From the NCBI GenBank assembly GCA_004556345.1, contig SFHQ01000014.1:1-40120 (forward strand): 40,120 nucleotides of DNA, written 5' to 3'. This document shows, in pieces, positions 21,979 through 29,052 of this stretch. The stretch comes from Clostridiales bacterium (lineage in GTDB: Bacteria > Bacillota > Clostridia > Oscillospirales > Oscillospiraceae). A model generated the notes under the pieces. The model was not told the DNA's origin, ran no database searches, and saw only the letters and a list, made by a program, of their open reading frames with translations. Position numbers and translations under genes: made by a program. Within the stretch, counting starts at the first letter, position 1. Each line of letters opens with the position of its first letter.

Positions 21979-23355
21979 TCAGTCGAGCTTGGGCAGGCCG
22001 GCGAAGCCCTTGGCCAGGTCCTCGTCGGTAGGGATGTAGTCGCTCATGGTGCCATCGTTGAACTTCTCATAGGCCACCATGTCGAAGTAGCCGGTGCCGG
22101 TCAGACCGAAGACGATGGTCTTTTCCTCGCCGGTCTCGCGGCACTTCACGGCCTCGTCGATGGCCACGCGGATGGCGTGGCTGGATTCGGGGGCGGGGAG
22201 GATGCCCTCGACGCGGGCGAAGTAGGTGGCGGCCTCGAAGACCTTGGTCTGCTCCACGCTGGTGGCCTCCAGCAGGCCGTCGTGGTAGAGCTGGCTGACC
22301 ACGGGGCTCATGCCGTGGTAGCGCAGGCCGCCGGCATGGTTGGCGGAGGGGATAAAGCCGGAGCCGAGCGTGTACATCTTGGCCAGGGGGCAGACCATGC
22401 CGGTGTCGCAGAAGTCATAGGCGAACTTGCCGCGGGTCAGGCTGGGGCAGGAGGCAGGCTCCACGGCGATGATGCGGTAGTCGGCCTCGCCGCGCAGCAT
22501 CTCGCCGGCGAAGGGGGAGATGAGGCCGCCCAGGTTGGAGCCGCCGCCGGCGCAGCCGATGACGATGTCGGGCTGGATGCCGTACTTATCCAGGGCGATC
22601 TTGGTCTCCAGACCGATGACGCTCTGGTGCAGGAGGACCTGGTTCAGCACGGAGCCGAGGACGTAGCGATAGCCCTCCTGGCTGGTGGCGGCCTCCACGG
22701 CCTCGGAGATGGCGCAGCCCAGGGAGCCGGTGGTGCCGGGATGCTCGGCCAGGATCTTCCGGCCCACGGCGGTGGTGTCGGAGGGGGAGGGGGTGACGGA
22801 CGCGCCGTAGGTCCGCATCACTTCCCGGCGGAAGGGCTTCTGCTCGTAGCTGACCTTGACCATGTAGACCTGGCAGTCCAGGCCCAGATAGGCGCAGGCC
22901 ATGGAGAGGGCCGTGCCCCACTGACCGGCACCGGTTTCCGTCGTGACGCCCTTGAGGCCCTGCTTCTTGGCGTAGTAGGCCTGGGCGATGGCGGAGTTGA
23001 GCTTGTGGGAGCCGGAGGTGTTGTTGCCCTCGAACTTGTAGTAGATCTTGGCCGGGGTCTGGAGCTTTTCCTCCAGGCAGTAGGCCCGGACCAGGGGGGA
23101 GGGACGGTACATTTTATAGAAGCTCCGGATCTCTTCGGGGATGGGGATGTAGGCGTTGTCGTTGTCCAGCTCCTGCTCGACCAGCTCCTTGCAGAACACG
23201 CCCTCCAGCTCCTGAGCGGTCATGGGCTGGCCGGTGCCGGGGTTGAGCAGAGGGGCGGGCTTGTTCTTCATGTCGGCCCGGACGTTGTACCATGCCTGGG
23301 GCATCTCGTTTTCTTCCAGATAAATCTTGTAGGGGATCTCTTTGTTTGCAGCCAT
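21979..23355 (-). CDS. trpB: Tryptophan synthase beta-like protein TrpB2
   Basis: The product has 458 residues, longer than the roughly 400 of ordinary TrpB, with the N-terminal extension of the TrpB2 type ('IYLEENEMPQAWYNVRADM'). The PLP Lys is Lys118 in EGNNTSGSHKLNSA, the catalytic Glu is Glu140 in 'VTTETGAGQWG', and the phosphate-binding loop is GCAGGGSN (267-274). It condenses indole with serine to give tryptophan. No trpA or other trp gene is near, so it may salvage indole, which is abundant in the gut; that is inference. The frame continues upstream into the T-box, but ATG 23355 has AAAGGAG before it. Regulation is by the tryptophan T-box upstream. Confidence 0.93.
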   Translation of the reverse strand: MAANKEIPYKIYLEENEMPQAWYNVRADMKNKPAPLLNPGTGQPMTAQELEGVFCKELVEQELDNDNAYIPIPEEIRSFYKMYRPSPLVRAYCLEEKLQTPAKIYYKFEGNNTSGSHKLNSAIAQAYYAKKQGLKGVTTETGAGQWGTALSMACAYLGLDCQVYMVKVSYEQKPFRREVMRTYGASVTPSPSDTTAVGRKILAEHPGTTGSLGCAISEAVEAATSQEGYRYVLGSVLNQVLLHQSVIGLETKIALDKYGIQPDIVIGCAGGGSNLGGLISPFAGEMLRGEADYRIIAVEPASCPSLTRGKFAYDFCDTGMVCPLAKMYTLGSGFIPSANHAGGLRYHGMSPVVSQLYHDGLLEATSVEQTKVFEAATYFARVEGILPAPESSHAIRVAIDEAVKCRETGEEKTIVFGLTGTGYFDMVAYEKFNDGTMSDYIPTDEDLAKGFAGLPKLD

Positions 23356-23392
23356 GTTGGTTCGGCTCCTTTCTATGGTTCCGGGACAGAAG

Positions 23393-23690
23393 AAAAAACA
23401 AAAAACGCTCCTGTCCCATGCAGTCATTTGCAGGGACAGAAGCTTGTGCTTCTGCGGTGCCACCCGGCTTGGCGCGTCGCTGTTTCCACGCGCCCACTCA
23501 GCGCACTCTATCAAGTGCCGACGCTTGGTAACGGCGCGTCACGCCCGTCTCGCCTACTAAAGACAATCTGTCTCGTTGGGTCTGCCCTCCCGGGACCATT
23601 CGTCAGGGGTCACTCTGCCGCGCTTGCACCGGCCGCGGCTCGCTGAAAGAGGGGGGAGCCTGACTACTTTTCCCGTTCCTCGGTTTCTTT
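23393..23690 (-). promoter_or_regulatory. Tryptophan T-box leader upstream of trpB2
   Basis: Read on the minus strand, the leader starts with the stem I elements GGGAAAAGTAG and GGTGCAAG. It then has the specifier loop GAATGGTCCCGGGAG, in which UGG (23598-23596) is the Trp codon. The T-box core GGGTGGCACCGC lies at 23465-23454. A terminator follows: GCTTCTGTCCC.TGCA pairs with TGCA.GGGACAGGAGC (23443-23407), then two T-runs (23405-23393). Uncharged tRNA-Trp should pair with UGG and with the T-box bulge and allow read-through. The 435-bp gap between trpB2 and the divergent membrane protein is filled by this leader and two promoters. Confidence 0.93.
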
Positions 23691-23696
23691 GGTGGG

Positions 23697-23725
23697 AGTA
23701 TAGCACGTTGCGGGACCTCTGTCAA
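23697..23725 (-). promoter_or_regulatory. Promoter of the T-box / trpB2 transcript
   Basis: On the minus strand TTGACA (23725-23720), 17-bp spacer, TATACT (23702-23697). Confidence 0.92.
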
Positions 23726-23736
23726 GGCTTTTTTTC

Positions 23737-23766
23737 TTGCCGGGGAGCAAGGGGCTGTGGTATGAT
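23737..23766 (+). promoter_or_regulatory. Promoter of the divergent membrane protein
   Basis: TTGCCG (23737-23742), 18-bp spacer, TATGAT (23761-23766). It lies back to back with the trpB2 promoter, 11 bp apart. Confidence 0.6.
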
Positions 23767-23790
23767 GGGAAAAAACGGAGGTCTATGCGC

Positions 23791-24663
23791 ATGAAACGTC
23801 GCTTGTTCTGCGGAAGCATCCTGGCTTTGCTCCTGGTGTGTCTGCTGCCCCTGTGGGCGGCGGCAGACACGGGGCCGAAGCCCTCGATCACGGTGACGCC
23901 GGAGGGGTTTGGGGAGGATGCTTGCTACCTGACCCTGCTCTCCCAGACGGAAACGACCGGGCCTTGGTCGAAGCAGGAGAGCTTTGCAGCATCCAAAGAT
24001 TCCTACGGCGACCCGGAGGCAGACGAGGCCATTTGGACGGCGTTCAACGACTATGAAGATGCAGACGGCTTCTATTTTCTGGGGTGTTACGGTGAGGTCA
24101 CGGGCGGACAGGTGTTCTGCTGGAGCTATTACCCGCCGGACACCTTCAAGGCCCTGGCCTATTTTCCGGACAGCGGGACCTTTGCTGTAGGGCCTGTGAC
24201 CGAGCGAAAAGAATTCAGTGCCCACTATACCATGTCCCTTTCGGAGCAAGGGGACACACTGGTGATGGAACACGAGCAGGATGCCGCGGAGAACAACATC
24301 GCCTTTGTTGAGCGGCTGAGTTTGACCTTAGTGATCGAGCTGGTCTTGGCAGTCATGTTCTGTTTCCGCACCAAGGCGCAAATTCTCACCATCGTCTGCA
24401 TGAACCTCATCACCCAAGTGGGCCTGAACCAGGCCATCACCTACCTTTTCCCCTTGGTGTCCAGCCGCTGGTATTGGCCGGGCCTGCTGGTGCTGGAGGT
24501 CCTCATTTTCCTGGTGGAGGGCGCGGTGTACGCCAGGCTCCTGCCCCGGTGGAAAAAGGACCCGGCGGCGGTCTGCCACCCCTGGGGTTATGCGCTGGCG
24601 GCGAACGTGGCTTCGTTTGGTGTGGGCCTGATCTTGGCCCGGCTGATCCCTGGGATGTTTTGA
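23791..24663 (+). CDS. Membrane protein with exported N-terminal domain, unknown function
   Basis: The product has 290 residues. A signal peptide (about 1-25, ending WAAADT) leads to an acidic extracytoplasmic domain of about 145 residues rich in aromatic residues ('YEDADGFYFLGCYGEVTGGQ'). Four membrane helices follow at about 177-195, 198-225, 232-254 and 264-286. Several Cys residues lie in both parts. ATG 23791 is preferred over ATG 23785 because CGGAGG at 23776-23781 is correctly spaced only for the former. I do not recognise the family with confidence; similar layouts occur in uncharacterised Clostridia proteins. It is transcribed alone from a promoter divergent to trpB2. Confidence 0.75.
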   Translation: MKRRLFCGSILALLLVCLLPLWAAADTGPKPSITVTPEGFGEDACYLTLLSQTETTGPWSKQESFAASKDSYGDPEADEAIWTAFNDYEDADGFYFLGCYGEVTGGQVFCWSYYPPDTFKALAYFPDSGTFAVGPVTERKEFSAHYTMSLSEQGDTLVMEHEQDAAENNIAFVERLSLTLVIELVLAVMFCFRTKAQILTIVCMNLITQVGLNQAITYLFPLVSSRWYWPGLLVLEVLIFLVEGAVYARLLPRWKKDPAAVCHPWGYALAANVASFGVGLILARLIPGMF

Positions 24664-24685
24664 ACACTTGATTGAACCGTTTGAT

Positions 24686-24733
24686 AGGACACTGCCCCTG
24701 CCGTATTTCTGCGGCAGGGGGTGGTGTCCTTTC
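24686..24733. terminator. Hairpin terminator between convergent genes
   Basis: AGGACAC/GTGTCCT and CCCCTGCCG/CGGCAGGGG pair around an 8-nt loop with a small internal bulge, then TTTC. It sits between the membrane protein (plus) and the flavoprotein gene (minus) and probably serves both. Confidence 0.75.
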
Positions 24734-24761
24734 AAAAGGATGGCAATATAGAGGGGGAGTA

Positions 24762-26396
24762 TCAGGACAAAAGGTCCAGCAGCTGCTGGATGTTTTTCTT
24801 GCCAAACGTTACCTGCTTGCCCTGGTCCACCACCAGGCAGGGGACGCTCATCACGTGGTACTTGTCCCGCAGGGCGGGGAAGTGGTTCAGGTCATAGGCC
24901 TGGGCGGTGATGTGGGGGTTGGCGGCGGCCATGCGCTGGGCGGCGGTGACCAGCTCCGGGCACATGGTGCAGGATAAAGAGACCAAGACTTGCAGCTCTG
25001 TGGGCCGGTCGATGGCCTGGAGTGCGGCCTCGGTCTGGGCATCCAAGGCTTGACCGGGTCCGGCGGCGTTGTACAGACCCAGGACGAAGGACGTGAACTC
25101 ATGCCCGCCGGGGACGCCGTGGAAGGCCAGCCCCGTCCAGCTCCCGTCGGCCCGGCAGATGCGGACGCAGGGGGCGTCGGGATCGGTGCCGGTTTTGGTC
25201 AGGGTGAGCTTGTCGGTGAGGGCGCAGAGAGCCTCCATGTAGCCCGCCAGCTCCTGGGAGATGGGGGCGTCGTTCAGGGTCAGCTCCAGCACCAGGGGGG
25301 AGGCCATGCGGCCGAAGACGGTGTGGAGCTGGGCCAGCATCTCCGGGGGGAAGAGACCGCCGGAAGCGCTTTGCCCTGCGGGTGCGGAGGACTGCGCGGC
25401 GGGGATGTCCGATGCGGGGGTAGACGCTGGAGCAGCGGGGCGCAGGCCCGTGGCCTGCTGGCAGGCGGCAGCGTATTTTTCCAGCTCCGTGGCGGCCAGA
25501 GCGCCGTCGCCCACGGCGGTGACAACCTGGCGCAGGGGCTTCTGACAGACGTCTCCGGCGGCGTAGAGACCGGGGACGGAGGTCTGCTGGCTCTTGTCCG
25601 TAAGGACGTAGCCCTGGGGGTCCAGCTTGGCCAGCCCTTGCAGCAGCTCCGTGGCGGGCTGGTACCCGGCAAAGACGAAGAGGCCAAACGTCTCCCCTTC
25701 GGGAGGCTGATATTCGGTGACCTGGCCGGTCTCCGTGTTCTGATAGCGCAGCAGGCGCAGGGCGCTGTCCCCCTCCACGGCCTGGACTTGGGTGTGGGTG
25801 AGGACGGTGATCTTGGGGTGGCTCCGGGCCATGTCGGCGGCGGTGGGGGCACAGGAAAAATCCTTGCCCCGGATGAGGATGGTCACGTGGCGGGCGTATT
25901 TGGTGAGAAAGACGGCTTCCTCCGCCGCGGCAAAGCCGCCGCCCACCACGAAGACATCCCGACCGGTGAAAAATTCTCCGTCACAGGTGGCGCAGTAGGC
26001 CACGCCCCGGCCCCGAAATGCTTCCTCGCCGGGAAAGCCCACCATGCGGGGGTGGGCCCCGGTGGCCCAGAGGACACCGAAGCAGGAGAGATCGCCCCGG
26101 TCGGTCTTGACAGTCTTGACCGTGTCGTCCAGAGAAAGCCCGGTGACCTCAGCCAGCAGGAACTCTGCCCCGAAGGACTGGGCCTGCTGGCGCATGGTTT
26201 CGGTCAGCTCCCTGCCGCTGGTGTGGAGGACGCCAGGGTAATTCACCACCTGGTCGGTGATGGTGATCTGGCCGCCGAAGGCGGCTTTTTCCACGATGAG
26301 CACCCGGTATTTGGCGCGGGCCAGATAGAGCCCGGCGGTGAGCCCGGCGGGGCCGCCGCCGATGATGACCACGTCATACAGCTGTTTGGGGTCCAT
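24762..26396 (-). CDS. Thioredoxin reductase-like flavoprotein with C-terminal AhpF-type redox domain
   Basis: The product has 544 residues. Residues 1-310 are a thioredoxin reductase: FAD motif 'VVIIGGGPAGLTAGLYLARA', redox pair Cys135/Cys138 in 'AYCATCDGEF', NADPH motif 'VFVVGGGFAAAEEAVFLTKY', and 'VPGLYAAGDVCQKPLRQV'. An Ala/Ser/Pro linker (about 316-347) follows. The last 190 residues resemble the N-terminal module of AhpF: two thioredoxin folds, the second with Cys476/Cys479 in 'VSLSCTMCPE'. It should pass electrons from NAD(P)H to AhpC. The order is reversed relative to AhpF of E. coli. ATG 26396 overlaps the ahpC stop by one base (TAATG), so the pair is coupled. Confidence 0.9.
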   Translation of the reverse strand: MDPKQLYDVVIIGGGPAGLTAGLYLARAKYRVLIVEKAAFGGQITITDQVVNYPGVLHTSGRELTETMRQQAQSFGAEFLLAEVTGLSLDDTVKTVKTDRGDLSCFGVLWATGAHPRMVGFPGEEAFRGRGVAYCATCDGEFFTGRDVFVVGGGFAAAEEAVFLTKYARHVTILIRGKDFSCAPTAADMARSHPKITVLTHTQVQAVEGDSALRLLRYQNTETGQVTEYQPPEGETFGLFVFAGYQPATELLQGLAKLDPQGYVLTDKSQQTSVPGLYAAGDVCQKPLRQVVTAVGDGALAATELEKYAAACQQATGLRPAAPASTPASDIPAAQSSAPAGQSASGGLFPPEMLAQLHTVFGRMASPLVLELTLNDAPISQELAGYMEALCALTDKLTLTKTGTDPDAPCVRICRADGSWTGLAFHGVPGGHEFTSFVLGLYNAAGPGQALDAQTEAALQAIDRPTELQVLVSLSCTMCPELVTAAQRMAAANPHITAQAYDLNHFPALRDKYHVMSVPCLVVDQGKQVTFGKKNIQQLLDLLS

Positions 26397-26959
26397 TACA
26401 GCATCCCCACCAGGTCCAGGCTGGGCTTGAGGGTCTCGGCACCGGGCTGCCACTTGGCGGGGCAGACCTCGTCGCCGTGCTCATGGACGAACTGGCAGGC
26501 CTGGACCTTCCGAAGCAGCTCGTCGGCATTGCGGCCCACGTTGCCGGCGTTGACCTCATAGGCCACGATCTTCCCTTCGGGATTCACCACGAAGGTCCCG
26601 CGCTCGGCCACGCCCTCGGCCTCGATGTAGACCTCGAAATCCTTGGCCAGTGCATGGGTGGGGTCGGCCAGCATGGGGTACTGGAGCTTCTGGATACGCT
26701 CGGAGGAGTCATGCCAGGCCTTGTGGACGAAGTGGGTGTCGCAGGAGACGGAGTAGACCTCACAGCCGATGGCCTGGAAGTCGGCGTATTTATTGGCCAG
26801 GTCCTCCAGTTCCGTGGGGCAGACGAAGGTGAAGTCGGCGGGATAGAAGAAGAACACGGCCCACTTGCCCAGCACGTCGGCCTTGCTGACGGGCTTGAAG
26901 GCGCCCTGGTGATAGGCTTGGACGGTGAACTCGCCGATCTCTTTGTTGATCATAGACAT
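26396..26959 (-). CDS. ahpC: Alkyl hydroperoxide reductase AhpC (typical 2-Cys peroxiredoxin)
   Basis: The product has 187 residues, the standard length. The peroxidatic Cys47 lies in 'FYPADFTFVCPTELEDL' and the resolving Cys166 in 'HGDEVCPAKWQPG'. It reduces hydrogen peroxide and organic peroxides in the cytoplasm and is recycled by the downstream flavoprotein, with which it is translationally coupled. ATG 26959 follows AAGGAGG on the minus strand. It is divergent from a MarR regulator, and repeats in the shared promoter region suggest redox-linked control by that regulator. Confidence 0.96.
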   Translation of the reverse strand: MSMINKEIGEFTVQAYHQGAFKPVSKADVLGKWAVFFFYPADFTFVCPTELEDLANKYADFQAIGCEVYSVSCDTHFVHKAWHDSSERIQKLQYPMLADPTHALAKDFEVYIEAEGVAERGTFVVNPEGKIVAYEVNAGNVGRNADELLRKVQACQFVHEHGDEVCPAKWQPGAETLKPSLDLVGML

Positions 26960-27029
26960 GGTGAAAAACCTCCTTGTTCGTTGGTTGCAGTATGGTCCCT
27001 CTTGGGAGAGAATATACGAGAACTACAGA

Positions 27030-27081
27030 TTAGCTTCTGCTAACTCATAGAAGTATAGCATAGGCTAACTCCAATTGTCAA
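27030..27081 (-). promoter_or_regulatory. ahpC promoter with candidate MarR operators
   Basis: On the minus strand TTGACA (27081-27076), 18-bp spacer, TATACT (27057-27052). An inverted repeat TTAGC-TTCT-GCTAA (27030-27043) falls at the expected transcription start. A second GCTAACT half-site (27064-27070) repeats the one at 27039-27045 and lies between -35 and -10. These are candidate sites for the MarR protein encoded divergently. Confidence 0.7.
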
Positions 27082-27089
27082 GATGGGGC

Positions 27090-27118
27090 TTGACAATGGT
27101 CTGAGGGGGGACTATAAT
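27090..27118 (+). promoter_or_regulatory. Perfect consensus promoter for marR-MATE
   Basis: TTGACA (27090-27095), 17-bp spacer, TATAAT (27113-27118). The -35 elements of this and the ahpC promoter are only 8 bp apart, so one bound repressor could affect both. Confidence 0.93.
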
Positions 27119-27176
27119 AACGTTCGCTCTTTCCGTATGAAATCATACAACGAAACTGGACGTAGGAGGGATCCCT

Positions 27177-27647
27177 ATGAGAAACGAGTATCGAGCGTAT
27201 TTGCAGCAGTGCAAGGAACAGGAGAGCCTGTACCACCAGATTGCCCTGTCGCTGGGCCTGCCGGACAGCGTGCTGTATCTGCTTTACACCATCGCCGAGC
27301 AGGGGGACCGGAAGAATCCCGGCCGGCTGTACAGCGAGTGGTCCATCTCCAAGCAGACGGGGCACTCGGCCGTGGAGTGGCTGAAAAAACGGGATCTGGT
27401 GACGCTGGAGCCTGACCCGCAGGACCGGCGGGGCAAGCTGGTGGTCCTGACCCCGGCGGGGAAAGACTATATCCAAACCAAGGTGGCGCCCATCATGCAG
27501 GCGGAGGAGCGGGCCTTTCTGCGGCTCACGCAGGAGCAGCGAGAGGCGCTGACCACCCTCATCCGCCGGACCACAAACTACTTTAAGGAGGAAGTGGAGG
27601 CCCTGGCCGTCCGCAAAGAGACCGAAGATGACGATCCAACTCTCTGA
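27177..27647 (+). CDS. MarR family transcriptional regulator
   Basis: The product has 156 residues. The winged helix-turn-helix core runs from 'DSVLYLLYTIAEQGDRKNPG' through 'SISKQTGHSAVEWLKKRDLV' to the wing 'EPDPQDRRGKLVVLTPAGK'. N- and C-terminal helices should form the dimer. MarR proteins usually repress exporter or stress genes until a ligand or oxidant releases them. The single Cys12 could in principle sense oxidants as in OhrR, but this is inference. ATG 27177 follows AGGAGGGAT. It overlaps the MATE gene by 20 bp and is divergent to ahpC, so it is well placed to control both. Confidence 0.92.
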   Translation: MRNEYRAYLQQCKEQESLYHQIALSLGLPDSVLYLLYTIAEQGDRKNPGRLYSEWSISKQTGHSAVEWLKKRDLVTLEPDPQDRRGKLVVLTPAGKDYIQTKVAPIMQAEERAFLRLTQEQREALTTLIRRTTNYFKEEVEALAVRKETEDDDPTL

Positions 27648-28959
27648 CCGGTTTGACCTTTCCCGGCTCTTCCGCTTCACCCTGCCGTCCATCGTGATGA
27701 TGCTGGTCACGTCCATCTACTCCGTGGTAGACGGGCTGTTCGTCTCGAACCTGGTGGGCGACCAGGCGCTGGCGGCGGTGAACATCGTCTATCCGCTGGT
27801 GATGATCGTGGGGGCCTTTGGCTTCATGCTGGGCGCGGGCGGCAGCGCAGAGGTCGCCAAGGCCCGTGGCCTGGGGGAGGACCAGCTGGCCAAAGAATAT
27901 TTTACAAACCTGATCATCACGGTTGTGGTGGGCGGCGCGATCTTAGCCGGGGCCTGTCTGCTGTTCCAGAAGCCCCTGCTGGGCGTCCTGGGTGCCAACG
28001 AGGCTTTGATGCGCGACTGCATCGCCTACGGGACGATCATGCTGGCGGGCGCTCCCATCTTTCTGCTGCAAACCAGCTGCCAGAGCTTCCTCGTGGTGGC
28101 CGAGCGGCCCAAGATGGGCCTGGGCCTGGCCATTGGCGCAGGCGTGACCAACATGCTCCTGGACTATGTCTTCATCGCCCTCTTCCGCTGGGGCGTGGCG
28201 GGGGCGGCGGTTGCGACGGTGTGCGGCTATGTCGTCGGCGGCCTGGTCCCCCTGTTCTACTTTTTGAGCAAGAACAAAAGTCCCCTGCGCCTGGTGAAGG
28301 CGAAACCGCATCTGCGGATGCTGGGCAAGAGCTGCACCAACGGCATCTCCGAACTGATGACGAACGTCTCCGCCTCTCTGGTGACAGTGCTGTATAACCG
28401 CCAGCTCATGGCGGCGGCAGGGCAGCAGGGCGTGGCGGCCTATACCGTCATGATGTACGTCAACTTTGTCTTTGCCGCGGCCCTGATCGGCTTTTCCATG
28501 GGGTCTGCCCCCATCTTCAGCTATCAGTATGGTGCGGACGACAAGGCCGGGCTGCAAGGCATGTTCAAAATGTGCATCAAAGTGATCCTGGTGCTGGCGG
28601 TCGTCATGGAGGTCCTGGCCCAGCTCCTGGGCGGGACGCTCTCTGCCATCTTCGTGGGTTACAATGATGCCCTGCGGGAGATGACGGCCTCGGGCTTCCA
28701 TGTCTTTGCGCTGGCCTTCCTGTTTAACGGCATGAATATTTTCGGCTCGGCGTTCTTCACGGCCCTGGGGGACGGCCTGGTCTCCGGCATTCTGTCGTTT
28801 TTGCGGACGCTGGTCTTTGCCTGCGGCGCGGTGCTGCTCTTTTCGGCCCTCTTCGGCCTGGCCGGCATCTGGTGGGCGCCGGTGGCGGCGGAGGGCGCGG
28901 CCTTTTTGGTGACGATCGCCTTTTTCCTGGGCAAGCGGAAGAAATACGGCTATGCCTGA
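27628..28959 (+). CDS. MATE family efflux transporter (MepA-like)
   Basis: The product has 443 residues with about 12 membrane helices. The MATE signatures are visible: 'LPSIVMMLVTSIYSVVDGLF', 'NIVYPLVMIVGAFGFMLGAG' in the first half and 'ASLVTVLYNRQLMAAAGQQG' in the second. MATE pumps export cationic drugs or metabolites using Na+ or H+ gradients. The gene begins inside the 3' end of marR (20-bp overlap), like mepR-mepA pairs, so the MarR protein probably controls it. ATG 27628 was chosen because it precedes the first helix at the usual distance and lies within marR. Confidence 0.93.
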   Translation: MTIQLSDRFDLSRLFRFTLPSIVMMLVTSIYSVVDGLFVSNLVGDQALAAVNIVYPLVMIVGAFGFMLGAGGSAEVAKARGLGEDQLAKEYFTNLIITVVVGGAILAGACLLFQKPLLGVLGANEALMRDCIAYGTIMLAGAPIFLLQTSCQSFLVVAERPKMGLGLAIGAGVTNMLLDYVFIALFRWGVAGAAVATVCGYVVGGLVPLFYFLSKNKSPLRLVKAKPHLRMLGKSCTNGISELMTNVSASLVTVLYNRQLMAAAGQQGVAAYTVMMYVNFVFAAALIGFSMGSAPIFSYQYGADDKAGLQGMFKMCIKVILVLAVVMEVLAQLLGGTLSAIFVGYNDALREMTASGFHVFALAFLFNGMNIFGSAFFTALGDGLVSGILSFLRTLVFACGAVLLFSALFGLAGIWWAPVAAEGAAFLVTIAFFLGKRKKYGYA

Positions 28960-28966
28960 CCCTGGC

Positions 28967-28994
28967 TTGACAGGGCTTGCAGGCGTGTTATAAT
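28967..28994 (+). promoter_or_regulatory. Promoter of the second MATE gene
   Basis: TTGACA (28967-28972), 16-bp spacer, TATAAT (28989-28994), starting eight bases after the first MATE stop. Confidence 0.85.
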
Positions 28995-29052
28995 ACCCAC
29001 GGATCGCCGCGGACCAGACAGAAACCAGCGGCGCGAAGGAGGCGTAACGGGT

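Noticed and set aside
21979..23514. TrpB2 starting further upstream than 23355
   Set aside because: The extra 53 codons run through the T-box terminator and lack a ribosome-binding site; ATG 23355 has AAAGGAG.
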